From assembly GCF_003344625.1 (NCBI RefSeq), contig NZ_QPKJ02000012.1:1-64000 (forward strand): a stretch of 64,000 nucleotides of DNA, written 5' to 3'. This document shows, in pieces, positions 33,652 through 41,179 of this stretch. Both the position numbers and the translations under genes were made by a program. Numbering within the stretch: the first letter of the stretch is position 1; every line of letters begins with the position of its first letter. This DNA is from Solirubrobacter deserti (lineage in GTDB: Bacteria > Actinomycetota > Thermoleophilia > Solirubrobacterales > Solirubrobacteraceae). Under the pieces are notes generated by a model. It was not told the DNA's origin. It did not search any database and saw only the letters and a list, made by a program, of their open reading frames with translations.

Positions 33652-34277
33652 TCCGCGTCCTGCTCGCCGACGACCACGGTGTGATCCGCGACGGTCTCGG
33701 CCGGCTGATCGGCGGCCTGGAGGACGTCGAGCTCGTCGGTACGGCGGCCGACGGCGCCGAGGCGATCGAGAAGGCGGCTCAGCTGGAGCCTGACGTCGTG
33801 CTGATGGACCTCGACATGCCGCGCGTGGACGGGATCGAGGCCACCCGCCGCATCCTCGCCCGCCAGCAGACGAACGTGCTCGTGCTCACGGCGTTCTCCG
33901 ACCGCACCCGCATCCTCGGCGCGCTCGAGGCGGGTGCCTGCGGCTACCTGCTCAAGGACGCCGCGTCCGAGGACGTCGCGGAGGGCATCCGGGCCGCCGC
34001 GCGCGGCGAGTCCCCGCTCGACCCACGTGCCGCCCGCACCGTGCTGTCCGCGCGCAGCGAGCCCGACCCGCTCAGCGGCCTCTCCCAGCGGGAGCGCGAG
34101 GTGCTCGACGCGCTCGTCGAAGGGCTCCCGAACAAGCTGATCGCGCGCCGGCTGGAGATCTCCGAGAAGACCGTCAAGTCGCACCTGACCCGGATCTTCC
34201 GCGTGCTCGACGTGACCGACCGCACGCAGGCCGCCCTGTGGGCGGAGCGCCACGGAGTCGGCCGAAAGTCCCATTGA
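33648..34277 (+). CDS. NarL/FixJ family response regulator
   Basis: A 209-residue response regulator. The receiver has ADDH near residue 7, phospho-acceptor Asp54 in LMDLDMPRVDG, LTAF and the Lys of LLKDAAS. The C-terminal LuxR-type helix-turn-helix (about 145-205) has LSQREREVLDAL, NKLIARRLEISEKTVKSHL and VTDRTQAALWA. It is translationally coupled to the kinase gene. It may act on the lipoprotein gene 36 bp downstream, but nothing in the sequence proves it. Confidence 0.93.
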   Translation: MIRVLLADDHGVIRDGLGRLIGGLEDVELVGTAADGAEAIEKAAQLEPDVVLMDLDMPRVDGIEATRRILARQQTNVLVLTAFSDRTRILGALEAGACGYLLKDAASEDVAEGIRAAARGESPLDPRAARTVLSARSEPDPLSGLSQREREVLDALVEGLPNKLIARRLEISEKTVKSHLTRIFRVLDVTDRTQAALWAERHGVGRKSH

Positions 34278-34313
34278 GTCCCCGACCGGGGCGTTGGCAC
34301 CGTCCCGGCGTAG

Positions 34314-34631
34314 ATGTTGCGCCGCCGCCTGCTGCCGTTGCTCCTGCTGCTCGCGGCCGGCTGCGGGAGCGTGCGCGCGGCCGCTGACTGCCTGACGCTC
34401 GACGTCCGGCCCGAGGGGAAGCGCCTCGCGGCCACCGTGCGCGTCGGTGGGCGCGAGGACTGGCGCGTGGTGATCGTCCACGAGGGGCACGTCGCCTGGC
34501 GCGGAACGGCCCACGGGCCGTTCACCTACACGCACCGCATGAAGGACTACAGCGGCCCGGATCGCGTGACCGTCCGGGCCACCGGACCGGGCGGAGAGGT
34601 CTGCACGAAAACCGATCAGGTTTCGGACTAG
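34314..34631 (+). CDS. Small lipoprotein of unknown function
   Basis: A 105-residue protein with a lipobox: a short basic start (MLRRRLLP), a Leu-rich core and cleavage before Cys in LLAAGC. The mature part has two further Cys residues (ADCLTLD and GEVCTKT) and looks like one small beta-sandwich. It follows the response regulator gene closely in the same direction and may be its partner in sensing. No family is recognised. Confidence 0.7.
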   Translation: MLRRRLLPLLLLLAAGCGSVRAAADCLTLDVRPEGKRLAATVRVGGREDWRVVIVHEGHVAWRGTAHGPFTYTHRMKDYSGPDRVTVRATGPGGEVCTKTDQVSD

Positions 34632-34659
34632 TTGCATCTGAAATCGGATTCGCTACAGT
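34632..34659 (+). promoter_or_regulatory. Candidate promoter of the yceI operon
   Basis: TTGCAT (34632-34637) and TACAGT (34654-34659) are separated by 16 bp. Transcription would start near 34666, directly at the edge of the palindromic operator at 34668-34689. Confidence 0.5.
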
Positions 34660-34667
34660 GTCCTCCG

Positions 34668-34689
34668 TAAGCGGAATCGGTTCCGCTTA
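34668..34689. promoter_or_regulatory. Palindromic operator TAAGCGGAA-TCGG-TTCCGCTTA
   Basis: Perfect 9-bp arms with a 4-bp centre lie just after the predicted transcription start and 30 bp before the yceI start codon. A TetR-family regulator is encoded as the last gene of the same operon (35804-36394), which makes autoregulation through this site likely. Confidence 0.6.
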
Positions 34690-34719
34690 GGTCACGAAGA
34701 TTCTACGGAGGACGCCCCA

Positions 34720-35247
34720 ATGAGCACCACCACCGCGCTGGCCGGCACGTTCAACGCCGATCCGGTCCACTCCAACTTCGGCTTCGCCGTCCGTTATCAG
34801 GGCGTCTCGCTCTTCAAGGGCACGCTCGACGAGGTCACCGCGACGCTCGTGGACGGCAAGCTCGAGGGCGCCGCCAAGGTCGAGTCGATCTCGATCCGCA
34901 CGCCCGAGCAGTTCCGCGCGCACGTCCTGAGCGAGGAGTTCTTCGACGCCGCCAACCACCCCGAGATCACGTTCGTCTCGTCCGACGTCGCCGTCGCCGA
35001 CGACAACACCGTCGAGATCAAGGGCGAGCTGACGATCAAGGGCATCACCAACCCGGTCACCGCCAAGGGCACGTGGATCGCCCCGGCCGCCGACGCCTTC
35101 GGCAGCACCCGCGCGCACCTGAACGTCGAGGCCGTCATCGACCGCACGCAGTGGCAGATGAACTGGAACGCCCCGCTGCCGTCCGGCGGCAAGGCGCTCG
35201 CCAACGACGTCACCCTCACGATCGAGCTCGCGCTCGTCCAGGCCTAA
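34720..35247 (+). CDS. yceI: YceI family protein
   Basis: A 175-residue lipocalin-like protein of the YceI family, which bind polyisoprenoid or similar lipids in a barrel. Typical features: GTFNADPVHSNFGFAVRY start, LEGAAKVESISIRTPEQFRAH, FDAANHPEITFVS, GELTIKGITNPV and a terminal LTIELALV. It has no signal peptide, so it is probably cytoplasmic, as in other actinobacterial members. ATG 34720 follows GGAGG with 8 nt spacing. First gene of a three-gene operon with an FMN reductase and a TetR regulator. Confidence 0.92.
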   Translation: MSTTTALAGTFNADPVHSNFGFAVRYQGVSLFKGTLDEVTATLVDGKLEGAAKVESISIRTPEQFRAHVLSEEFFDAANHPEITFVSSDVAVADDNTVEIKGELTIKGITNPVTAKGTWIAPAADAFGSTRAHLNVEAVIDRTQWQMNWNAPLPSGGKALANDVTLTIELALVQA

Positions 35248-35252
35248 GCGCC

Positions 35253-35804
35253 ATGCGGATCCTCGGCATCTCCGGCAGCCTGCGCCGAGGATCCCACAAC
35301 CGCCGGCTGCTCCGGGCGGCGAGCACGCTGCTCCCGCCCGGGGTCGAGCTGGTGGAGTGGGACAACCTCGCGGGCCTTCCCGCCTTCGACGAGGACCTCG
35401 AGGCGACGCCGCCGGAGTCCGTGCTGGAGTTCTTCGCCGCGATCGAGGAAGCTGACGGCATCCTGATCGCCACGCCCGAGTACAACGCGTCGCTTCCGGG
35501 CGCGCTCAAGAACGCGCTCGACTGGGCCTCGCGGCCGTTCCCGGAGAACGTGCTGCGCGACAAGCCGGCCGCGGTCGTGGGCGCGAGTACCGGCCTGTTC
35601 GGCGCCGTCTGGGCGCAGGCCGAGGTGCGCAAGGCGCTCAAGGCGTCCGGCGCGCACCCGATCGAGAGCGAGCTCCCCGTCGGGCTCGCCGACTACGCGT
35701 TCGCGGAGGACGGCACGCTCAACGACCCCGAGCTCACGGAACGCTTCAAGGATCTCCTCGCCGATCTGGTGCGGGAGGTCACGGCCCCGGTCGAAGCCGC
35801 CTGA
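35253..35804 (+). CDS. NADPH-dependent FMN reductase family protein
   Basis: A 183-residue flavodoxin-like reductase. The FMN phosphate loop GISGSLRRGSHNRRLL is at the N-terminus, and the family motif TPEYNASLPGALKNALDW with a following VGASTGLFG lies in the middle. Members reduce FMN or quinones with NAD(P)H. It starts 5 bp after yceI and its stop overlaps the TetR start (TGATG), so it is co-expressed with both. The operon looks like an inducible response to a redox-active or lipophilic compound; this is inference. Confidence 0.9.
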   Translation: MRILGISGSLRRGSHNRRLLRAASTLLPPGVELVEWDNLAGLPAFDEDLEATPPESVLEFFAAIEEADGILIATPEYNASLPGALKNALDWASRPFPENVLRDKPAAVVGASTGLFGAVWAQAEVRKALKASGAHPIESELPVGLADYAFAEDGTLNDPELTERFKDLLADLVREVTAPVEAA

Positions 35805-36394
35805 TGTTCGAGCTCCCGCAGTTCCAGGAACAACCGCGCGAGCGGGCGGACGCGGCCCGCAACCGTGAGCGCATCCTGACGGCTGCGGGCAGCCTCGTCG
35901 CCGAGAGCGGGATCGACGCCGTCTCGATGGAGGACGTCGCGAAGGCGGCCTGCGTCGGGACGGGCACGCTCTACCGCCGCTTCGGCGACCGTGCCGGGCT
36001 CGCCTACGCGCTGCTCGACGACCAGACCAAGGACTTCCAGAACGCGCTGATCTCCGGCCCGCCGCCGCTCGGGCCGGGCGTGCCGGCCGCCGAGCGGCTG
36101 CACGCGTTCGGCGCGGGCTTCCTCGATCTGATCGAGACCCACGCGGAGCTGATGGTCGCCGCGGCGCCGACGGTCAAAGAGTCCTCGGGCGTGCTCGCGC
36201 TGTACGCGACACACCTGCGGATCCTGCTCGCGGAGGCGGCGCCGCACCTGGACGCGCGCTACACGGCGGAGTCACTGCTGGCGATGCTCGACCCCAAGCA
36301 GCATCTGCGGATGCGCCACGGGCTCGGCTACTCGCTCGACCAGCTGGTCCGCGGGTGGGACCAGCTGGTGGACGCGCTTACGCGGCGCCCTTGA
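35804..36394 (+). CDS. TetR/AcrR family transcriptional regulator
   Basis: A 196-residue regulator. The N-terminal helix-turn-helix is clear: RERILTAAGSLVAESG, SMEDVAKAACVGTGTLYRRFGDRAGL. The C-terminal helical domain contains a KQHLRMRHGLGYS segment common in this subfamily. It is coupled to the FMN reductase gene by a one-base overlap and converges with the cupin gene by 17 bp. The probable operator is the palindrome at 34668-34689 before yceI. Confidence 0.9.
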   Translation: MFELPQFQEQPRERADAARNRERILTAAGSLVAESGIDAVSMEDVAKAACVGTGTLYRRFGDRAGLAYALLDDQTKDFQNALISGPPPLGPGVPAAERLHAFGAGFLDLIETHAELMVAAAPTVKESSGVLALYATHLRILLAEAAPHLDARYTAESLLAMLDPKQHLRMRHGLGYSLDQLVRGWDQLVDALTRRP

Positions 36395-36662
36395 AGGCGC
36401 GGCGGTAGCCCATCACGATCCGGGCCTCGCCCGTGACCGCGCACATCGTGTGGTGGAAGCCGGCGGGGACGATCGCCTCGCCGCCCGGGGAGAGGAGGTG
36501 CTCCTCGCCGTCGAAGCGGAGCGCGATGACGCCGTCGATCACGCGCAGCAGGGTGTCGTCCCAGGGACGGACGCGCAGCGGGGCTTCGGCGCCGAGCGTC
36601 TCGAAGGTGAGCGTGACGCCGTAGCCGACGGAATCGGAGCGGGAGGAAGTCAGGGAAGCCAT
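36378..36662 (-). CDS. Cupin domain protein
   Basis: A 94-residue single cupin barrel. The second cupin motif region GGEAIVPAGFHHTMCAV is clear; the first motif is shortened (RPWDDTLLRVIDGVIAL), so metal binding by the full His set is uncertain. It starts 65 bp after the LLM-class gene, with a hairpin between them, and seems to be the last gene of the redox operon at 36378-40735. Function unknown; small cupins often bind or isomerise small acids. Confidence 0.8.
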   Translation of the reverse strand: MASLTSSRSDSVGYGVTLTFETLGAEAPLRVRPWDDTLLRVIDGVIALRFDGEEHLLSPGGEAIVPAGFHHTMCAVTGEARIVMGYRRAFKGAA

Positions 36663-36689
36663 TGAGAGCGATCTTCTTAGGCCCGGCTC

Positions 36690-36708
36690 CCTCCCGCAGA
36701 CCGGGAGG
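36690..36708 (-). terminator. Intra-operon hairpin before cupin gene
   Basis: CCTCCCG (36690-36696) and CGGGAGG (36702-36708) form a 7-bp stem with a 5-nt loop in the gap between the LLM-class and cupin genes. It could lower expression of the last gene or mark the end of the main transcript. Confidence 0.35.
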
Positions 36709-36727
36709 CGCGAGTGTCGCGGTGCGG

Positions 36728-37780
36728 CTACCCGAACGCCGGCATCACGCGGTCGTGCACAAGCTGGAGCTGGCCCTGGATGTTGGGCACGTTGGGCACG
36801 TCCTCGCCGCTGAAGAGCTTGACCAGCGCGGGATCGGAGAGCGCGAGGATCATGTGGTTCACGCCCGCCGGCTCGAGGTCGGTCTTGATCTTCTCGACCA
36901 CCTCCTCGGGCGTGCCCGCAAGGCTGAGCTTCTCGGCGTAGTGCGGCTCGAACAGGCTCACGGCCTTCTTGACGTCGCCCGCGCCGAGCGCCTCGACGAC
37001 CGGCGCCAGCTCGGACGCGTCGATCCCGTGGCGCGCGAGTTGCTCGGCGGGCATCGAGGAGATGTAGAACGCGACCAGGATGCGCGCGGCCTGCTTGGCG
37101 GCCGCGCTGTCCTCGCTCACGACCGTCACGACCCAGGCGCCGTTGTCCAGGCTCGCGTAGTCGCGCCCCGCCTTCTCGGCGCCCTCTTTGAGCAGGCCGC
37201 TCGAGTAGTCGTAGGCCTCGCGCGAGTACGCGAGCGCCTGGTGCATGCCGTCGGCGATCTCCCCCGCGGTGCGGAACGAGCGCGGGCCCTTCATCGCCCC
37301 CATCTTGATCGGGATCCCGCCCTCCTGGACGGGGCGGGCGAACGTGTACAGGCCGGAGTACTTGAAGAAGTCGCCCTCGAAGGTGATCGCGCCGTCGGCG
37401 AGGAAGGTGCGCATCACGTGGATGGCCTCCTTCAGGCGGCTGAGCGGCTTCTGGCCCTCCCAGTCGATGTTGTACTGCGAGAGCAGGCCGAAGTTGCCGG
37501 TGGAGACGACGATCTCCGTGCGGCCGCCGGTGAGCTCGTCCAGGGACGCCATCTGCTGGCAGATCAACGTCGGCTCGCGCAGGAACACGTGGGTGACGTT
37601 CGGGCCGAAGCGGATGTTCTTGGTCTCGCGCGCGGCGGCGGAGAACAGCACCCAGAGGTCCTTGTGCCAGGTCTCGTCGACCGAGTAGCACGCATGGAAG
37701 CCGAGCTCGTCCGCGGTCTTGATCATGTCGATCATCTCGTCGAACGAGTAGTCGGGCAGCATGCAGTAGCTGAACCTCAT
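36728..37780 (-). CDS. LLM class flavin/F420-dependent oxidoreductase
   Basis: A 350-residue luciferase-like TIM barrel. It begins MRFSYCMLPDYSFDEMIDM and contains AARETKNIRFGPNVTHVF, LDELTGGRTEIVVSTGN and the GAMKGPRSFRTAGEIADG phosphate-site region, which resembles F420-dependent methylenetetrahydromethanopterin reductase-like enzymes. Whether it uses F420 or FMN cannot be settled by eye. ATG 37780 overlaps the stop of the 86-aa gene (ATGA). In this operon it is a candidate for the first oxidation or reduction step of an unknown small molecule. Confidence 0.88.
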   Translation of the reverse strand: MRFSYCMLPDYSFDEMIDMIKTADELGFHACYSVDETWHKDLWVLFSAAARETKNIRFGPNVTHVFLREPTLICQQMASLDELTGGRTEIVVSTGNFGLLSQYNIDWEGQKPLSRLKEAIHVMRTFLADGAITFEGDFFKYSGLYTFARPVQEGGIPIKMGAMKGPRSFRTAGEIADGMHQALAYSREAYDYSSGLLKEGAEKAGRDYASLDNGAWVVTVVSEDSAAAKQAARILVAFYISSMPAEQLARHGIDASELAPVVEALGAGDVKKAVSLFEPHYAEKLSLAGTPEEVVEKIKTDLEPAGVNHMILALSDPALVKLFSGEDVPNVPNIQGQLQLVHDRVMPAFG

Positions 37781-38037
37781 GAGTGATCCTCCGGCATCGT
37801 CTCGGACAGCTCGCCGGCGAGCAGCACCTCGTCGGCGAAGTGGGCGTGCATCCAGTCCAGGTGATCCCATCGGGCGTTGAAGATGCGGCGGGAATCCCAG
37901 ACCGGCATGTCCTGCTGGGGGGTGATCTGCATGAGGTCGGGGTCGACCTCGAACTGGTGCTCCAACCGTTCGATGACGGTGTCGGTGATGCGGCGCGGCT
38001 CCGGCGGCGTCTGGTCGCCCAGGCGGAAGATGCTCAT
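37777..38037 (-). CDS. Small conserved protein of the redox operon
   Basis: An 86-residue soluble protein with no recognised family. It is acidic, with a Trp/His-rich middle (PVWDSRRIFNARWDHLDWMH) and an FEVDPDLMQI segment. Both ends overlap neighbours by four bases: its ATG overlaps the FAD oxidase stop and its stop overlaps the LLM start. This tight coupling suggests a subunit or chaperone of one of the flanking enzymes. Confidence 0.75.
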   Translation of the reverse strand: MSIFRLGDQTPPEPRRITDTVIERLEHQFEVDPDLMQITPQQDMPVWDSRRIFNARWDHLDWMHAHFADEVLLAGELSETMPEDHS

Positions 38038-39548
38038 TCGTAGGCCTCGTCGAGCGACTGCTTGCCGGGGTTCATGATGTTGTTCGGGTCCAGCGCGCGC
38101 TTGATGGCCTTCACGACCGGCCACGCGCTGCCCATCTCCTCGGGGACGAGCTCGGCGTCGCCTTCGCGGGTCGCCCCGTGGCACGCCGTGATCGACCCGC
38201 CGTACTTGAGGCTGACCTGAGCGATCTCGCGCTTGCAGCTCACCCAGGCGGCCCAGTTCTCGTCGTTGAGCTTCTGCTCCCAGATGCCCACGTCGATCTC
38301 CACCAAGTAGTCGGCCCACGGCTTGTGGGAACCGCTGGTGTAGGCGAACATGCCCCAGTCGTCGAAGATGCCGTACCGCTCGCGGTAGCGGGCGACGATC
38401 GCGTGCCACTCCTCGCGCACCTGCGGCAGCACGGAGTAGTTGAGCGCGGCGTCCTCGCAGTGCCAGCTCATCAGCACGGCCTGGCCGTCGAGGTCACGGC
38501 CGTGCAGCGGGGTGGCGTAGCGGTCGTGTCTTGACGCCCAGTCTCCCGCGGAGATCTCGTCGCCGAGGTACTTGCCGTCGTTGGAGCGGCCGAGCCGCAT
38601 GATCTCCTTGGACGCCGGCTCGACCTCGCACCGGCGGCCGTACATCGCGACCGCCACGACGGCCCTCACGGACTCCGGCTGCGGGATGTAGGCCTCGTCG
38701 TCGCGGCGCAGGTACTCGATCTTCTTCTCGTCGAAGAGCACGACGCCCGCGAGCGTGGCCAGGCCTGACTTGGTCAGGATGCCGGTGGTGGCGTAGGCCT
38801 TCATGTAGTCGTCGAAGGCGAAGAACGCGGCGAACTCGGTCTCCGGGCGGGGAACGAGCTCGAGCGTCGCCTGGGTGGTGATCCCGAGCGTGCCCTGGTG
38901 GCCGGTGAACAGCTGCTTGAGCGTGAGGCCGGTGGAGGACTTGCGCAGCTTGCGGCCGCCGCCCTCGGCGATCTCGACGATCTCGCCCGTGGGAAGCACG
39001 ACCTCCATCGAGATCACGAGGTCACGCGTGTGGCCGAAGCGGGCGCCCAGGAGCGACCAGCCGCCCGTGCCGATCCGCCCGCCGACCAGGCTGCACGGGT
39101 AGGAGGCGGGATCGTCGGGATAGATCACGCCGTACTTCTTCAGCTCCTCGTTGAGCTTGAGCATGTTGATGCCCGGCCCGACGGTCACCGTGCGGTCCAC
39201 GAGGTCGATCTCGTGGATCTGGTTCATGAGCTTGCAGTCGATCATGATCCCGCCGCGCAGCGGGACGGCGCCGTCGCTGAGGCCGGTGCCGCCGGCGCGG
39301 GGGACGATCGGGATCCCGTGGCGATTGGCGAGCTTGACGACCTCGGAGACCTCGACGGCCGTGCGCGGGAGGATCACGACGTCCGGGAAGTGCTCGGCCC
39401 AGCGGTGCACCGGGAACGGCGCGGGAACGCGGGAGCGGAACGCGCGTGAGCTCCGGTCGGGGCGGACGCGCGCGTCGTCGCCGATGATCGCGCGCAGCTC
39501 CGCCAGGACGTGGTCGTCGATCGCGGCCTTGAACGCGGTCCGGCTCAC
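38034..39548 (-). CDS. FAD-binding oxidase, GlcD/D-lactate dehydrogenase-like
   Basis: A 504-residue flavoprotein. The PCMH-type FAD domain shows PDVVILPRTAVEVSEVVKLA, PRAGGTGLSDGAVPL, VGPGINMLKLNEEL and GGRIGTGGWSLLGARFGHTRD. The C-terminal substrate cap ends with ALDPNNIMNPGK as in GlcD and D-lactate dehydrogenases. GTG 39548 overlaps the stop of the Fe-S gene (GTGA). GlcD proteins pair with CCG-type Fe-S subunits to pass electrons to the respiratory chain, which is the layout here. A 2-hydroxy acid substrate is the family expectation, not shown by the sequence. Confidence 0.9.
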   Translation of the reverse strand: MSRTAFKAAIDDHVLAELRAIIGDDARVRPDRSSRAFRSRVPAPFPVHRWAEHFPDVVILPRTAVEVSEVVKLANRHGIPIVPRAGGTGLSDGAVPLRGGIMIDCKLMNQIHEIDLVDRTVTVGPGINMLKLNEELKKYGVIYPDDPASYPCSLVGGRIGTGGWSLLGARFGHTRDLVISMEVVLPTGEIVEIAEGGGRKLRKSSTGLTLKQLFTGHQGTLGITTQATLELVPRPETEFAAFFAFDDYMKAYATTGILTKSGLATLAGVVLFDEKKIEYLRRDDEAYIPQPESVRAVVAVAMYGRRCEVEPASKEIMRLGRSNDGKYLGDEISAGDWASRHDRYATPLHGRDLDGQAVLMSWHCEDAALNYSVLPQVREEWHAIVARYRERYGIFDDWGMFAYTSGSHKPWADYLVEIDVGIWEQKLNDENWAAWVSCKREIAQVSLKYGGSITACHGATREGDAELVPEEMGSAWPVVKAIKRALDPNNIMNPGKQSLDEAYE

Positions 39549-40735
39549 GGCTCGATCCCCGCGCTGATCGCGAGCAGCTCGAACAGGTCCATGACGCCGA
39601 TGTTCGCCTCGTGGCCGGCGTTGGAGAGCGGGCGCTCGGACCACGGGCAGGCGCTGATCAGCGTGTCGACCTCGAGCTCGGCCGCCCTGGCGACCCGCCG
39701 TCTCGAGATCTCCGCCGTGATCTCGGGCTTCTCGATCGGCAGGCCTCCGCCGCCGCCCGAGCAGTAAGACCACTGCGTGACGCGGTCGACGTCGTGGAAG
39801 GTGATGCCCGGGATGGCCCGGATCAGCTCGCGCGGCGCCTTGTGGACGCCCTTGCGCTTGTTCAGGCGGCACGGGTCGTGGTAGGTGACCGTGCGCTCGA
39901 CGGGGTTGGTCAGCTCGATCTTGCCGGCTTGGACGAGGTCGTGGATGAGCTCGACGCCGAGCACGATCTCGAACTCGTAGTCGTCCGGGAAGTACTTGGG
40001 GTAGTCCTCGGTGAACGCGATGAAGTCGTGCGGGTCGGGCGCGATGATGCGCTTGGCGCCGACCGCGCGCCAGTCCTGCACGTTGTGGGTGGCGTGCTTG
40101 AGCGCGAGGTCCTGGTAGCCCATCTCCGCGGCCGGGCCGCCGCAGCACCACTGCTCGCGCATGAGGCCGAACTCGACGCCCGCTCGCTGGAGCAACTGCG
40201 CGAACGCGCGTGTATATGACGTTCGGTAGAAGGCCGCCTCGCAGTCGACGAACAGGATCGTCTCGCCGCCGACCGGGATGTCCAGGCCGTCCGCCCAGTC
40301 CGCGACGTGCTCCTGGGACACGCGGACGTCGCCGAGCACGGGCTCGTTGTGGTCGAGCGCCAGCCGCTCGTTCCACAGCTTCCAGCCCTCGCGCTCGTTG
40401 CCCGTCTCGACCATCAGGGCGCGCATCGCCTTCACGACGTCGACGGTTCTCGTGCGATGGCGGTAGAAGTCGCCGGTGAACAGCGTGTTCGGGCATCTGA
40501 GCTCGCACGCGCCGCACTGCGTGCAGTGCACGAAGTCGTCGGCGACGTCCTCCACCTCGACCAGCCCTTTCTCCATCGCGACGATGCTCGCGTGGAAGGC
40601 CGTGGGCGTGTGGTTCTCGTTCCGCGTGACCTGCATCACGGGGCAAACCTCACGGCAGAATTTGTGCCCGGAGGAGAAGCAACCGTACGCGTTATCGCGC
40701 CAGCGCTCGGCGAATTCCAGTTCCTTCTCGCCCAC
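39545..40735 (-). CDS. (Fe-S)-binding CCG-domain protein, GlpC/HdrB-like
   Basis: A 396-residue electron-transfer subunit. The ferredoxin-like N-terminus has one full 4Fe-4S motif (Cys71, 74, 77, 81 in CTQCGACELRCP). The other cluster is degenerate: Cys19, Cys27 and Cys31, without the usual CxxCxxC spacing. Two CCG domains follow, with EQWCCGGPAAEMGY and WSYCSGGGGGLP plus DPCRLNKRKG. It is the first gene of the operon, starting at GTG 40735. Partner of the GlcD-like flavoprotein; membrane attachment would need a further protein, none of which is encoded here. Confidence 0.9.
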   Translation of the reverse strand: MGEKELEFAERWRDNAYGCFSSGHKFCREVCPVMQVTRNENHTPTAFHASIVAMEKGLVEVEDVADDFVHCTQCGACELRCPNTLFTGDFYRHRTRTVDVVKAMRALMVETGNEREGWKLWNERLALDHNEPVLGDVRVSQEHVADWADGLDIPVGGETILFVDCEAAFYRTSYTRAFAQLLQRAGVEFGLMREQWCCGGPAAEMGYQDLALKHATHNVQDWRAVGAKRIIAPDPHDFIAFTEDYPKYFPDDYEFEIVLGVELIHDLVQAGKIELTNPVERTVTYHDPCRLNKRKGVHKAPRELIRAIPGITFHDVDRVTQWSYCSGGGGGLPIEKPEITAEISRRRVARAAELEVDTLISACPWSERPLSNAGHEANIGVMDLFELLAISAGIEP

Positions 40736-40808
40736 CCGTCTCTCCCTCGTCGTGGTGCCTTGTGAAGATCCTATGTCGTGGGGGACGCATGAGGGCGCAG
40801 GATCTGTC

Positions 40809-40814
40809 TAGAAT
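40809..40814 (+). promoter_or_regulatory. Possible -10 element of the cold-shock gene
   Basis: TAGAAT lies about 105 bp before the cold-shock start codon and would give a leader of about 100 nt, as is usual for cold-shock genes. No good -35 is seen 17 bp upstream. Confidence 0.3.
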
Positions 40815-40919
40815 GTCTGGTGTAAGGGCCGACAACGGCCAACAGCAGTGCGCAGCGCCCGCAAGTTGCTCCAAGGCTCCTCCGCGTTCGCAGCACACAA
40901 TCCTCGTGGAGGCATCCCA

Positions 40920-41123
40920 ATGGCAACTGGAACCGTGAAGTGGTTCAGCGACGAAAAGGGCTTCGGCTTCATCACGCCCGATGACGGTGGCAAGGACCTG
41001 TTCGTCCACCACACCGGCATCAACAGCAACGGCTTCCGCACCCTCGCCGAGGGCGCGAAGGTCTCCTTCGAGGCCGAGAACGGCCCGAAGGGCCCGAACG
41101 CTGTCAACGTGACGGCGATCTAG
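40920..41123 (+). CDS. csp: Cold-shock domain protein
   Basis: A 67-residue OB-fold nucleic-acid chaperone. RNP1 (KGFGFI) and RNP2 (LFVHH) are both present after the [12 protein letters not shown] start. ATG 40920 has GGAGG upstream (GTGGAGGCATCCCA). The length is normal for single CSD proteins. It is preceded by a gene-free leader of more than 100 bp and followed by a strong terminator, so it is monocistronic. Role: RNA structure melting under stress or in normal growth. Confidence 0.96.
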   Translation: MATGTVKWFSDEKGFGFITPDDGGKDLFVHHTGINSNGFRTLAEGAKVSFEAENGPKGPNAVNVTAI

Positions 41124-41148
41124 TCCAGAACCACCAGTTCTGAGCGGG

Positions 41149-41172
41149 CGCCCGCGGCAAGAGCCGCGGGCG
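41149..41172 (+). terminator. Terminator hairpin after cold-shock gene
   Basis: CGCCCGCGGC (41149-41158) and GCCGCGGGCG (41163-41172) form a perfect 10-bp stem with loop AAGA, followed by TTCGTCGTT. It also faces the convergent hydrolase gene ending at 41180. Confidence 0.8.
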
Positions 41173-41179
41173 TTCGTCG

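Noticed and set aside
36378..37691. A 437-residue fusion ending in the cupin domain
   Set aside because: The first 343 residues are an antisense-like shadow of the LLM gene in another frame; the cupin has its own ATG at 36662.
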